NCBI GenBank assembly: GCA_900552685.1
Contig: USAJ01000005.1
Location: 1-64,000, forward strand
From: an uncultured Collinsella sp.
GTDB taxonomy: Bacteria; Actinomycetota; Coriobacteriia; Coriobacteriales; Coriobacteriaceae
Length of the DNA stretch: 64,000 nucleotides
Reading direction: 5' to 3'
Each line of letters opens with the position of its first letter. Position 1 is the stretch's first letter. The notes beneath the pieces were generated by a model. It was given only the letters and a program-made list of their open reading frames with translations. It was not told the origin of the DNA and searched no databases. The position numbers and the translations under genes are program-made. Positions 9,120 through 19,341 of the stretch are shown piece after piece.

Positions 9120-12100
9120 ATGAGCGAAGCGAACTACTTGGAGAGTCTGGAGAAGGCGCCCATCTCGGAGCTTAGTTTTTACGATGTGCGGCTAAAGCGT
9201 TCAATCCAGAATGCTGGTTTTTGCTACTTGCCCGATCTTTTGTCTCTTACCGATAAAGAGATAGACGCTCGTTTCGATAGCAGATATGCCGATTCAATCA
9301 TTAAGATGCGAAAGAAATACCGTGCGGCCCCGGACGCCTTTGCTGCTTCTATGCTTCAGCCCAAGATGGTCGAGAAACCAGCGAGCGTGAAGGCCCCGCT
9401 GAAATGCCGACTTCCTCACGAGCCAAAGGCCGAGGCAACGTCTTCGATTGAGCAATATGAATATGACTTGAGCCGCTTTCCGCTTACGCGCTCCCATGGG
9501 CTGTTTTCAGCAAAGCTGGAGGAATTTGAAGAAAGATCTCGGGGTGCCTTCGACGACCTGGAATCTAGGTCTGAAAACGTCATGGTTTATCAGGTATTTG
9601 AGGAATTCTCAACAGACCTTGATGAACTCAGCGCAGCTTTTGAAGAGCTCATAAAACGTTATCCAACAAAACCTTGCATTGTTCTGATGCTGATTGATAG
9701 GTGTTTGCCTAACGCTTTTATGGTTTATGTTGCCGACAAGGCGCGTAGGGTATTCAATGGCCATAATCTGTGGGGCAACTTCTTTGCCAGTCTTGGCATT
9801 CGCGACGGCGGCGTGCAGGGGATAGTAAAGCACATTTTTATTAAACATGTTGAAGAGCGTGGAATGCCTTTGTATGGCCGCGATGAGGAGGTTAATTACT
9901 ACTTCTACACTACTCTTCTCCACGGAGGCTTATCGGAAGATTCCTGGTCAAACCTGTGGGAAAAATTACTTCCGCTCGCGCGGGAAGTCTCTCAAGGCGG
10001 TTTAGGTTTTGGCGGAGAGATGGACGGTCACTCTGTTCTTAGGGAGCTAAAGAACCCTGAGAGTCGGTATGCTCCCGAAAAGGCGGTTCTTAACATTCTT
10101 GAGAAAGCTCCCGATTCAACCATTGCTCCATTATTTGAGGCGTCCATGCGTGTGGCGGCGCAAATTGTGGACTCAAATAGGGTCGGAAGCCGCTACACGA
10201 TGCTGTCTAGTTTCGGTCTGCCTGAAGCCGCAATGCAGGCTCTTCGTGACAATCAAGAACGCGTGCCGTCCTCGACGACCGAAGGAAAGGCCACTGGTTC
10301 TTCCCAAGGACGGAGAAATGGCGCCCATCGATTGATCTATCTTCCTATTGCCAGCTTGCAGCTGGATTTATCCGAGGGTGTTGTGACCATGCGCTGGCCG
10401 CGTCAACAATTTCCGCTGCGTTTTGCTGGCGACAAGATCGACTATTATGTTGACGGCGAGCTAAAGGCAAGTTCTGAATTCGATATGAGTGTCGGAAAAT
10501 GCATTTTAAATGCCGTTAGCATTGCCGTTAACCCTCGCGCTCGTTACGACGTGGAATTGAAGCTCATGCATAAAGATGAGCGAGCAGGTGACTATATCGA
10601 GCTTAGTTCGTTGAGCCAGTCGTTTAGTAGGAATAAGCCCGGGTGTTTTGAATTTATAAAGGATGGTAAGGGCTTTTACCGTTTGCGCGGCAAGAGCGAG
10701 CGGTTAACGAAAAAGCGTCGCATCGCGTATATTGTAAAAGATGGGTACAAAATCGTTCCCGGTCAAGGCATGAAAGCCGTCTCGGAGTATGAGGCTTCTG
10801 GTGATTGGGACGATAATCAGATTTATATCTATGACGTTGAACCCGGTTCGTCAGGTTCGGTTGTTAACGTGCTTACGGGCGAGGAGCTTGCCGTTTGGCA
10901 AGAACGATATGTCGCAAAGATTGATAAACAACGCATTATCGGAGAGACGAGCGACGGCGTTGACTTGTATGGGTGTATTCCGAACGAGCTTAATACAAAC
11001 GACGGCCTTCCCTCTGTGAGCATTGAGGCGCTTGATGGCGCGAGTGCCCTAAAAGACTTGGACATTATATGCTGCTGCGATGGCGAGCGGGTGTCGATGC
11101 CGCGTTCTGCCATATGGGAAGACGATGCTGATAATTCGGGTTCTGCAAGAATAGTATTCGATTCCTCAAAAACGAGTCTATTCAGTCGGCATATCGAAGA
11201 GTGCATCATTGAGGCGAGGCAGAAATCTGCCGCTGGCAAGGTCGTTTTTCGCTACCGATTTACGGTGGTGCCCATACAAGCTTTTAGGCCTCTGTCCATC
11301 AGCATTGATCATGGGCGCGCTGTGGCGGAATATGGCTTCCAAGCGTGCCTCCCCATTGATGTCGCGCCCGTTTACGAAGACGACGACGCGAAAGGCGAAT
11401 GTGGGAGGCTCGATTCTCTCAATGCATGGGAGCACTATGAAGCGAAGGCGCTTCTGAAGGATGATTTCTTGCATGTTCGCATTAGGTCGAGAGAAAGTGG
11501 TAAAGAGACCGATGCCAAACTGGCCCTTGCTGCAATAGACGTTGACATGCCAGGCAGACTTGCGAATCTGTCCGAAGAGCGCCCAATCTGTTTGGCAGAT
11601 GCGTTGGAGCTCGGTCCCAGTGCGGCAAACTTCAAGATTGTCTCCTATGGTTGGAGGTACAACAGGGCCGTGCTAGTGATGCTCGGTTCAAAACCTCTTT
11701 TCTTCAAGAACCTCATGCAGCCTGGCGAATACGGATTCAATCTCTTTAGGCATGCAAGCCTCTTTCAACAAGCTGATTATAAGGCGTCCGTCAGTCTTCC
11801 CCTGAAGCTGTCTCTGTGCTACGGCGATGACGTGTCAACGGGAGAACTGAAGCAAGCCTGGACCGATGTTCAAATGCTTGACTGTGCCGAAGGGCTCGGC
11901 ATTAACGGGTGGAAGCTATTGCCAGCCGAATCCCTTGGATATGTTCTTCGGTTTGAAGGCAAGCCCTTATGCGACATCCATTTCAGGTTCTTTAGGATTT
12001 CTAAGTATGAGGAAAGTGACGATAAGCCAATTGCTACAGCCTCTGCAGAAAAGGGCTCTACAGAGGTCTTTCTTCCACCCAGCGTGGTAAGGCAGCTGAG

Positions 12101-12191
12101 CAGCAAGAGGGGGGTTGCCGTCGAAATGTCTCCGAGCGACTTCTTTGGGGACTCCCGGAGAGAATATGCGACAAGAATCAATCTTAACTAG
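9120..12191 (+). CDS. Large defence-associated protein, possible DruH (Druantia type III)
   Basis: This 1023-residue protein has no enzyme motif I recognise. Residues 13-62 (ISELSFYDVRLKRSIQNAG, then YLPDLLSLTDKEI) resemble the helix-hairpin-helix of the RNA polymerase alpha C-terminal domain, a DNA/protein-binding module. A helical region follows to about 390, then about 600 residues dominated by beta-strands, suggesting repeated sandwich domains. It sits 12 bp before a giant DUF1998 helicase. A roughly 1000-residue partner followed by a DUF1998 helicase is the layout of Druantia type III (druH-druE). Identity as DruH is inferred from context. ATG 9120 is preferred to 9114 because the AGGGG motif then has normal spacing. 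Confidence 0.5.
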   Translation: MSEANYLESLEKAPISELSFYDVRLKRSIQNAGFCYLPDLLSLTDKEIDARFDSRYADSIIKMRKKYRAAPDAFAASMLQPKMVEKPASVKAPLKCRLPHEPKAEATSSIEQYEYDLSRFPLTRSHGLFSAKLEEFEERSRGAFDDLESRSENVMVYQVFEEFSTDLDELSAAFEELIKRYPTKPCIVLMLIDRCLPNAFMVYVADKARRVFNGHNLWGNFFASLGIRDGGVQGIVKHIFIKHVEERGMPLYGRDEEVNYYFYTTLLHGGLSEDSWSNLWEKLLPLAREVSQGGLGFGGEMDGHSVLRELKNPESRYAPEKAVLNILEKAPDSTIAPLFEASMRVAAQIVDSNRVGSRYTMLSSFGLPEAAMQALRDNQERVPSSTTEGKATGSSQGRRNGAHRLIYLPIASLQLDLSEGVVTMRWPRQQFPLRFAGDKIDYYVDGELKASSEFDMSVGKCILNAVSIAVNPRARYDVELKLMHKDERAGDYIELSSLSQSFSRNKPGCFEFIKDGKGFYRLRGKSERLTKKRRIAYIVKDGYKIVPGQGMKAVSEYEASGDWDDNQIYIYDVEPGSSGSVVNVLTGEELAVWQERYVAKIDKQRIIGETSDGVDLYGCIPNELNTNDGLPSVSIEALDGASALKDLDIICCCDGERVSMPRSAIWEDDADNSGSARIVFDSSKTSLFSRHIEECIIEARQKSAAGKVVFRYRFTVVPIQAFRPLSISIDHGRAVAEYGFQACLPIDVAPVYEDDDAKGECGRLDSLNAWEHYEAKALLKDDFLHVRIRSRESGKETDAKLALAAIDVDMPGRLANLSEERPICLADALELGPSAANFKIVSYGWRYNRAVLVMLGSKPLFFKNLMQPGEYGFNLFRHASLFQQADYKASVSLPLKLSLCYGDDVSTGELKQAWTDVQMLDCAEGLGINGWKLLPAESLGYVLRFEGKPLCDIHFRFFRISKYEESDDKPIATASAEKGSTEVFLPPSVVRQLSSKRGVAVEMSPSDFFGDSRREYATRINLN

Positions 12192-12203
12192 CGGGAGCAA
12201 ATA

Positions 12204-15200
12204 ATGACGAATGTGAAAGAATTCAATCCCATTGAGACCGCGCGCAAAGTGGAGGACTCTTATCGCGAGTACATCGCTACCACTATTCACTTTGATGACG
12301 CGGATTTGCAGAAGCAGCTTGAGACGATTCTTTGCGAGCCGGGATATCTTGCAAAGGGACCGTTTCTTGAGGCGGCGCCTCCGTACCGCAAGGATAAAAC
12401 TGTGGCCGAACTGGTGGACGAGGGGCTACTTTGCAAGGGCATGATGAGTTTAGGCGGAGGGGAGACGCATAACTTTGACCCCTATCGCCCCTTATATGTG
12501 CATCAAGTTAAGGCTATTGAAAAGAGCGTTGCCGAACGTAACTACGCCGTCGTTACGGGTACGGGTTCGGGCAAGACTGAGTGCTTTTTGCTTCCGATTC
12601 TGAATGACATCCTCTCAGAATTCGAAAAGAGCGGGCGTTCCGCTGGCGTCCGTGCCATGATTCTTTACCCGATGAACGCCCTTGCAAACGATCAGCTTAA
12701 ACGATTGCGTCAGTTGCTGAAGGGGACCGATGTCACCTTCGGGCGTTATACCGGCGACACTGAGGAGAAAGAGTCCGTGGCTCTCCGTAAGTGGAAAGAC
12801 GAAAACCCGGATCAAACTAGACTGCCAAATGAAATCATCTCTCGCGAGAAAATACGTGAGAACCCACCCAACATTTTGCTTACAAACTACTCTATGCTTG
12901 AGTATCTCCTTCTACGTCCGGAGGATGCGCCGCTGTTCGAAGGGGCATTTGGTGCAAACTGGCGGCATATCGCCATCGATGAGGCGCACGTTTATTCAGG
13001 CGCGCTTGGCACCGAAATCGCATATTTGCTGCGACGAGTAAAGGCTCGTATCGAATCGGAAACGGGAGAACTGCCCAAGCTTCATTGTTATGCAACTTCC
13101 GCAACAATTGGCTCAGAAGAGGATATGCCTAAGGTAGCTATATTTGCTCAGGATCTTTTTGGAGAGGTCTTCTCAAGTGACCCCGCGAATCTTGACGTCA
13201 TCACGAGCGAGAAAGATCAGCCCCAAGATGCCCTTGACGAAAAGCCTTGGGGCACGCTTTCTTTAGACACTTGGGCGGAACTTCGCAGGGAACTTTCCGA
13301 TCCTGAAAACGCAAGCGTAGAAGACATTCGCAGCACGCTCACGTCTGGTGGAGCTCCTGAAGAGGTTGTAGCGAGACTAGACGGCGAGTCCCCCCTAATG
13401 GGACTAGGAAAGATCCTTCTGGGTGAATCGTCTGCGGCAAAACTGGTGAGACGCTGCGAGCGTCTTTTCGACCTCACTGATCTTGACACCATTGAGGAGC
13501 TTGAGATCGAAGAGCTCACGGGAGATAAGAGGGGTGTGGAAATCCTCACTGCTATGGTTGAGGTGCTTTCCTCTGCGCAGCGCTCCAAGGATGTTCCCAT
13601 TCTTACGAGTCGCTACCATTCCTTCTTGCGTGCTCCTGAGGGCATCTATTTAAATCTGCATACACGTAAGCTGACTCCTCATAAAACGATTGCGGAGCAT
13701 TATGACGATGAAAACGATACTCCTGTATATGAGGTGTCGGTCTGTCGCCATTGTGGGCAGGCATACATCCTTGGTGAGGAGAGCTCTGATCCCGAGGTGA
13801 AGACTGCGTGGCTAAGTCCTCGACACGAAGGAACGGATTCCGACGACGAGTTTCTTCCGAGAGTCTACTACCGTCTTCTCTCTGGCGAATCGGAGAGAGA
13901 TCCCGATGAGAAGATCCAATGGCTGTGCCCGATATGCGGGTCTTTGTATCATGAAGCCGAGGGTGGTGCTCATCGTTTCGAGCATGAGATTGTTGCGCGC
14001 ATCCCAATTGCGCTCAACCAAAACGAGAAAAAACAAGCAGATGAAGCAGAGGCGCGTTGTCGTCATTGTGGATATCAGTCCGTTGTGGCAATTCAGCCAA
14101 TGCGCGTTTCGCCTGAAGCTGCAGGCAGTGTCGTCTGTTACGACCTGGTCAGGGATATTCCGCCTTTTGATGAGGAGGAAGCTGACGAGGATGATTTGTT
14201 CGCAGACCTCGATGAAGAGCGCAGGGCCGGAAGTGTTATTTGCTTCTCGGACAAGCGCCAGGACGCGGCTTTCTTCGCGCCCGCAATGGACAGAACTTAT
14301 GGAAACATCACACGTCGTCAGCTGATAAGAGAAGCGGTGGAGGCTCTGTCCCGCGACGGTGAGGGTTGTAAGCCGAGCTCAGTTATTGATTGGATAACAA
14401 GTGTTGCAAAGAGGCGATATCCGGGGGTCTTGGGTTCCAACAAGAGGGGCCAGGCGACGGCCTGGATTCTCGATGAGCTTGCGGCTGAGGATTCGCGGAA
14501 CAGCCTTGAAGGCCTTGGCGTTGTAAGGATCGAGCCTACTGAATTTAACGAGGGGTTTTCCCATCCTGGGGCGAAAAAGCTTGTCGCAAGGCAAGTGGAT
14601 ATACTTAATGCCGATGGGGTCACCTGGCTTTCATGCGAAGACTACATTTTGTTTGTAAGGACCTGTCTTGAACTGCTCCGAGAGAAAAACGTTATCGAGG
14701 TTCCTGAAGGGGTCCCTGAGCTCAGAAACAATCATGAGAAGCGCGGCAACCTTGTCGTGCTTGAGAGAGGCAGCTCTGCGTCTAGGGATATCGTTTATTT
14801 CGCGGGAGATGCTGTACGTGGTACAGAAAACAAGCGCAGCGCCTTTATTCGCAAGTACGTCAAAAGGGTCCACGGTATCGAGCTGACCCGTGAGGACGTT
14901 CGCCCGATTCTGCAAAGTCTTTTCCAGTTTATGGGGGAGTATCTGAGTTGCAGGCTATTTAAGGGCGAAGGATATTTGATTGATTCGCCTGAACACTTTA
15001 GGCTCAGCAGAGATATTTGGACTATGTATCCGCACTCCAACGATGATATTGTCTATCGTTGCGATGCGTGTGGATGTGAGACTCACCTAGATACACGTGG
15101 CGTTTGCACGACAACGAAATGCAACGGTACGATGGTGAAAATGAGCTTCGCAGAGGCAAAAAACAAGGACCGCTTTTATAAAACGGTATATCAAGATGAG

Positions 15201-17519
15201 GCGCTTCCCCTCGACATTGAGGAACATACGGCACAGCTGTCATCCAAAAAGGCTAGAGAAATACAGAGCGAATTTATCAAAGGCAACGTTAATGTTTTGA
15301 GTTGCACGACTACGTTTGAGCTGGGTGTGGACGTTGGCGATTTGAGGGCCATTTTTATGAGAAACGTTCCACCTAGTACCGCGAATTATACGCAACGAGC
15401 CGGTCGCGTTGGGCGCCGCGCTGGCAAGCCTGGATATGCCATCACGTTTGCTCGCTTGCGGCCCCATGATGTCGCGTACTTTGAGGACCCAGCCAAGATA
15501 ATTGGCGGCAACACGAGAGTGCCAATGTGTTATCTGAATAACGATGCCATTGCGATACGGCATGTTTTCGCCGTCGCTATGTCTGAGTTCTTTCGCTACG
15601 CGAGCCGGAGCTTGGGCAAAGACTACTCTCATGGATACAACGACTTTATGGATCTTTCTAAATCGGAGCCGGAAGGCCTCGAAGATCTTCGCCGCTTCCT
15701 TGCATCGCGGCCAAAGAGTGTCTATGAACAGCTCGTCCGCGTTGTTCCGCAAGGCATGCCTGTGGCGGAAGAAGTTGGCGTAAACGAGTGGGGGTGGATA
15801 GCAAAGCTCGTTGGGCCAATCGATTCGGCTGAGAGCGGAAGCGGTGGCAGGCTTCTCCTTGCGCATAGCCTTAAGCATGCTGATTTTGAGCGTATTCAGG
15901 ATGGTATTGAGCTGAATATGGGCGTCAACGACATTCTCGCATCCAAGCTTCTAAAGTCTAGGGATGCGCTCAAGAAGGAGAGAACTATCGCAATTCTTGC
16001 CGAGAGCGGAGTATTGCCTAAGTACGGGTTTCCGACTGATCTCGTAGAGCTCCATCTTCTTGATATCGAGAATTCTGTAGGTGAGAACAGGCTCGAGCTT
16101 TCTAGGGGTATGCGTCAAGCCATTAGGGAATATGCACCGGGGGCGGAAATCGTTGCCGGCAAGACGCTTTGGAAGTCCGTTGGACTCAGAAAGCCGAAAG
16201 GGCAAGAGTTGCGAAAGCGCAGGTATGGAAAGTGTCCAAATTGCGAAACATTTGTATGGCCCATTGAAAACTACAGTGATAAAGGCGAGTGTCCCGTTTG
16301 CCATACCGAGTTTGCTCTCGAAAAGAATATGCTCATACCTTCCTATGGTTTTGTCGGCACGGAAAACAAAAAAGGCATAGGGCTTAGAAGGCCGAGGCCA
16401 AAGGGGTATGCATCGGTGCACTTTAGCCAGCACTGGCCTAACGAGACTGCGACCAGGGAGTTTTGTTTTCCTGGCGGTGCGGTGAAAGTAAAATATGCCG
16501 AGAACGGGCAACTTTGTGTGCTCAATAGCCCTGCTAAGGGCTTCCAAGTCTGCTCTTACTGCAATCGCGCTGCTGTTGGTGGGGAGAAGATCCAACATAC
16601 CTACTGGTGCGAGAAGAGCGGCACTGCTCCAAAGATTAATAGGTTCAGTGCGCTGGGTACGGCATTTGTGAGCGACGTCCTCGAGCTCGTATTTGATTTC
16701 GATGAGGCGACAGTTTGCAGCGATGGCGACTGGGAAGCTGTGATGTGGGCGCTGTTTACCGCTGCGGCTAAAATCCTCGAGGTTCCCGAGACCGAACTCG
16801 GAGGGACTACATACAAAAATGATGCAGGCAGCTTCTCAATACTCATCTATGATGACGTGCCCGGAGGAGCCGGTCATGTACGCCAGCTCAGCAAAGAGGT
16901 GACGGATCTAATTGAAGAGGCCTATAAGGTCGTAGACGGACATTGCGGATGTGGCGAAGAAACTTGCTGCTACGGTTGTATTGCAAATTACTACAACCAA
17001 GTTGTGCAGGCGAATCTTTCCCGCGGGGCTGCAAAACGAATTTTGGGAGCTCTTCTTACTGCCTCGTCATCCGGCCGTTTTGCTGGTAATGCCGATGAGG
17101 ATAAAGAGCTCGATTGCAAGGCTGGTGTCCCCAACCCAGTTGATGGATTTGAGCTATGGGCCTCTGATGATGGTGCGAGCAACGAGGCGCTGTCGCTGGC
17201 TGAAGCGATAAAGCTGTCAATCCGATCTAATTCTTCGGAGGAGTGGATCGAGTTGATTCGTGAAATGACGAGCTGCGATTCGCATTTGCGCTGGGAGACT
17301 CCGGACAAAGATGTGGAGCTATCTGATGCTGACGGCGACAGCGCTTACGCCACGCTTGTTTGGCGCAAGTCCAAGGTCATTCTTCTTGACGAGGAGGCAG
17401 CGGGCGATTTTAAAAAGGTATTTGGGTCCGCCTGGCGCAACGTTTCGGGCTGGAGCCTGTTTGTCGTTGGCGAGTGCTCTGCCGAAGATGTGATGGGCGA
17501 GATTTATAAAGAGGCATAA
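12204..17519 (+). CDS. Giant DEAD/DEAH helicase with DUF1998 domain, DruE-like
   Basis: This is a 1771-residue superfamily 2 helicase. It has Walker A GTGSGKT at 119-125, the DEAH box at 259-262 (AIDEAHVYSGALG), SATIG near 300, and the C-terminal lobe with CTTTFELGVDVGD and QRAGRVGRR (from Q1064). Zinc-binding cysteine pairs appear at C514/C517, C575/C578, near C619, near C953 and at C1344. The DUF1998 motif CGCGEETCCYGC begins near 1581. The extreme C-terminus (TLVWRKSKVILLDEEA) resembles a degenerate Vsr-like tail. Size and layout match DruE of Druantia anti-phage systems; DISARM and Dpd helicases are related alternatives. ATG follows GGGAGC. Codon use is AT-richer than the chromosome around it. 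Confidence 0.75.
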   Translation: MTNVKEFNPIETARKVEDSYREYIATTIHFDDADLQKQLETILCEPGYLAKGPFLEAAPPYRKDKTVAELVDEGLLCKGMMSLGGGETHNFDPYRPLYVHQVKAIEKSVAERNYAVVTGTGSGKTECFLLPILNDILSEFEKSGRSAGVRAMILYPMNALANDQLKRLRQLLKGTDVTFGRYTGDTEEKESVALRKWKDENPDQTRLPNEIISREKIRENPPNILLTNYSMLEYLLLRPEDAPLFEGAFGANWRHIAIDEAHVYSGALGTEIAYLLRRVKARIESETGELPKLHCYATSATIGSEEDMPKVAIFAQDLFGEVFSSDPANLDVITSEKDQPQDALDEKPWGTLSLDTWAELRRELSDPENASVEDIRSTLTSGGAPEEVVARLDGESPLMGLGKILLGESSAAKLVRRCERLFDLTDLDTIEELEIEELTGDKRGVEILTAMVEVLSSAQRSKDVPILTSRYHSFLRAPEGIYLNLHTRKLTPHKTIAEHYDDENDTPVYEVSVCRHCGQAYILGEESSDPEVKTAWLSPRHEGTDSDDEFLPRVYYRLLSGESERDPDEKIQWLCPICGSLYHEAEGGAHRFEHEIVARIPIALNQNEKKQADEAEARCRHCGYQSVVAIQPMRVSPEAAGSVVCYDLVRDIPPFDEEEADEDDLFADLDEERRAGSVICFSDKRQDAAFFAPAMDRTYGNITRRQLIREAVEALSRDGEGCKPSSVIDWITSVAKRRYPGVLGSNKRGQATAWILDELAAEDSRNSLEGLGVVRIEPTEFNEGFSHPGAKKLVARQVDILNADGVTWLSCEDYILFVRTCLELLREKNVIEVPEGVPELRNNHEKRGNLVVLERGSSASRDIVYFAGDAVRGTENKRSAFIRKYVKRVHGIELTREDVRPILQSLFQFMGEYLSCRLFKGEGYLIDSPEHFRLSRDIWTMYPHSNDDIVYRCDACGCETHLDTRGVCTTTKCNGTMVKMSFAEAKNKDRFYKTVYQDEALPLDIEEHTAQLSSKKAREIQSEFIKGNVNVLSCTTTFELGVDVGDLRAIFMRNVPPSTANYTQRAGRVGRRAGKPGYAITFARLRPHDVAYFEDPAKIIGGNTRVPMCYLNNDAIAIRHVFAVAMSEFFRYASRSLGKDYSHGYNDFMDLSKSEPEGLEDLRRFLASRPKSVYEQLVRVVPQGMPVAEEVGVNEWGWIAKLVGPIDSAESGSGGRLLLAHSLKHADFERIQDGIELNMGVNDILASKLLKSRDALKKERTIAILAESGVLPKYGFPTDLVELHLLDIENSVGENRLELSRGMRQAIREYAPGAEIVAGKTLWKSVGLRKPKGQELRKRRYGKCPNCETFVWPIENYSDKGECPVCHTEFALEKNMLIPSYGFVGTENKKGIGLRRPRPKGYASVHFSQHWPNETATREFCFPGGAVKVKYAENGQLCVLNSPAKGFQVCSYCNRAAVGGEKIQHTYWCEKSGTAPKINRFSALGTAFVSDVLELVFDFDEATVCSDGDWEAVMWALFTAAAKILEVPETELGGTTYKNDAGSFSILIYDDVPGGAGHVRQLSKEVTDLIEEAYKVVDGHCGCGEETCCYGCIANYYNQVVQANLSRGAAKRILGALLTASSSGRFAGNADEDKELDCKAGVPNPVDGFELWASDDGASNEALSLAEAIKLSIRSNSSEEWIELIREMTSCDSHLRWETPDKDVELSDADGDSAYATLVWRKSKVILLDEEAAGDFKKVFGSAWRNVSGWSLFVVGECSAEDVMGEIYKEA

Positions 17520-17521
17520 CT

Positions 17522-19255
17522 GTGGCTGCAAGAATGATACCGAGCCTTGGCCCGGCTGAATACGACGATCGGAGTCGTGAAGGGGAGATTTATTACGCGT
17601 TGAGTAAGCTTCCCGATGATTTTACGGTTATCCATTCATACAAGATGTTGGATATTGTGGATGGAAACGCTATTGAACAGAGGGAAGCCGATTTCGTCGT
17701 GTTTAATCGCAAGCTCGGCATTCTTGTTATCGAGGCGAAAGCGGGGAGAATTCGCTGTGAAAACGGTGAGTGGTTGTACGGTAGCGGCGTGTCAATGAGA
17801 AGGCACGGGGGTCCTTACCGGCAGGCGGATAGTATCAAATGGAAGCTCATTAATCGATTTGAAGATGTAGGGTTGAGAGGACTGTGCAATAGGTGCAAGG
17901 TTGCTCACGCGGTTTGGCTTCCGTCTTTGGGCGCCCACGAGCTCGGTTTTATCGACTACTCTCCTGAGGCTTCTCGCGATATTACTCTGTGCAAGACGGA
18001 CCTTGGGGATCCAACTCAACAAATAGTTCGCATCATGAACATGGATGTCGGAGGAAGGGAGACGAGGCTTTCCAATGATGAGGCTAAAGAGGTCTTGCAT
18101 AAAGTGCTCCTGCCGGAGTTCGATATCGTCCCGACGAATTCGGTGGACTATCAATATAACGACTTCGTGTTCGCAAGGCTGCTGGACTCGCAGGCTCGCG
18201 TGTTGAATTTCATAAAGGATCAGAAGACAGCGGTAATTAACGGGGCGGCAGGAACTGGCAAAACTCTCATTGCAATTGAGAGAGCTAAGCAGGCCGCCTG
18301 TACGGGCAGGGTTCTCTTTTTGTGCTTTAACTCGCTTTTGAAGGAAGAGATTACTAGAAGGTGCAACGATGTCCCGGAAATTGATGTCTACACAATTCCG
18401 GGCTTTGCCTGCAAGGTCTGCAATTCGCTTGAGCCAAACTATGCTCGCCTGACCGAAGAGCTCATGGAGCACCCTGACTCGTTTCCCTATCAGCACATCG
18501 TAATAGACGAAGGCCAAGACTTTGGCCTCAAAGCTATCGAGGACGCGATGGTGCTCGAAACGATTCGCTCTATTGTGGATTCAAAGCCGCAAAGCACCAT
18601 GTACCTCTTTTACGACAAAAGGCAGTTTGTCCAAGGTTCAACTATGCCCAGCTTCCTTATGGATGCCGATTGCAAGCTAACACTTTATGTAAACTGCCGG
18701 AATACGGAGGCTATCGAGAAGTCTTCCCTGAGTGCTCTTGGTGAAGTGCACGGTTTTAGAATGCAGGTTATGGCTAGGCTCGGAAAACCTCCATTGCTTA
18801 TGATTAATTGTGACGCCGCCGCGCAAGAGGCATTTGTGGATAAGCACATCGATTTACTCAAGAACGCCGGTATTAATGACATTGTGGTTATCACATGCAA
18901 GACACTGGAAAACTCTAAGCTGTCGTGCTGTTTCGCTGGTGACCAGAACCTAAAGAGGTGGAAAGGTCAGAAGATTCCCGTCCATACGGTGAGGAAGTTC
19001 AAGGGGATGGAAGCTGCTGCGGTAATTATGATTGATGTTGATCAAGCCTTATGGGAACAGCCGTCCATGAGCTACATGCCTGAGCCTGGAACTTTGTTTT
19101 ATACGGCTGCTTCGAGGGCACGGCATGAGCTTAGAATTGTTTGCGACATGAATGGGGATGCCTGCAACCACGCGCTCGTGGCGATGGGTGAAAAAGCGAA
19201 TAGGCGCCCCGCTAAGAAGCTCGCAAATGTTCTGGGAGCAGTATTGGTTGGATAG
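17522..19255 (+). CDS. NERD-domain nuclease fused to SF1 helicase
   Basis: This 577-residue protein begins 2 bp after the helicase stop, so it is part of the same operon. The N-terminal NERD domain (about 20-140) has a PD-(D/E)XK-type site: D57 in READFVVF and E71-x-K73 in VIEAKAG. The second half is a UvrD/Rep-like SF1 helicase with Walker A GAAGTGKT at 241-248, Walker B DEGQD at 329-333, an R-rich segment in YVNCRNTEAIEK, and a motif VI-like AASRARHELRIV near 528. Such nuclease-helicase fusions are common in phage-defence loci. It is not part of canonical Druantia III as I know it, so it may be an accessory or an independent system. GTG 17522 is used; ATG 17534 is possible. Confidence 0.75.
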   Translation: MAARMIPSLGPAEYDDRSREGEIYYALSKLPDDFTVIHSYKMLDIVDGNAIEQREADFVVFNRKLGILVIEAKAGRIRCENGEWLYGSGVSMRRHGGPYRQADSIKWKLINRFEDVGLRGLCNRCKVAHAVWLPSLGAHELGFIDYSPEASRDITLCKTDLGDPTQQIVRIMNMDVGGRETRLSNDEAKEVLHKVLLPEFDIVPTNSVDYQYNDFVFARLLDSQARVLNFIKDQKTAVINGAAGTGKTLIAIERAKQAACTGRVLFLCFNSLLKEEITRRCNDVPEIDVYTIPGFACKVCNSLEPNYARLTEELMEHPDSFPYQHIVIDEGQDFGLKAIEDAMVLETIRSIVDSKPQSTMYLFYDKRQFVQGSTMPSFLMDADCKLTLYVNCRNTEAIEKSSLSALGEVHGFRMQVMARLGKPPLLMINCDAAAQEAFVDKHIDLLKNAGINDIVVITCKTLENSKLSCCFAGDQNLKRWKGQKIPVHTVRKFKGMEAAAVIMIDVDQALWEQPSMSYMPEPGTLFYTAASRARHELRIVCDMNGDACNHALVAMGEKANRRPAKKLANVLGAVLVG

Positions 19256-19341
19256 GGCACCGGCGCGCCCCGCCTCCCTTTGTGAATCCGAGATTGTGTC
19301 CTGGGAGTTTCACTGCTATTCATGCCATGCGTGGGCAGCAG

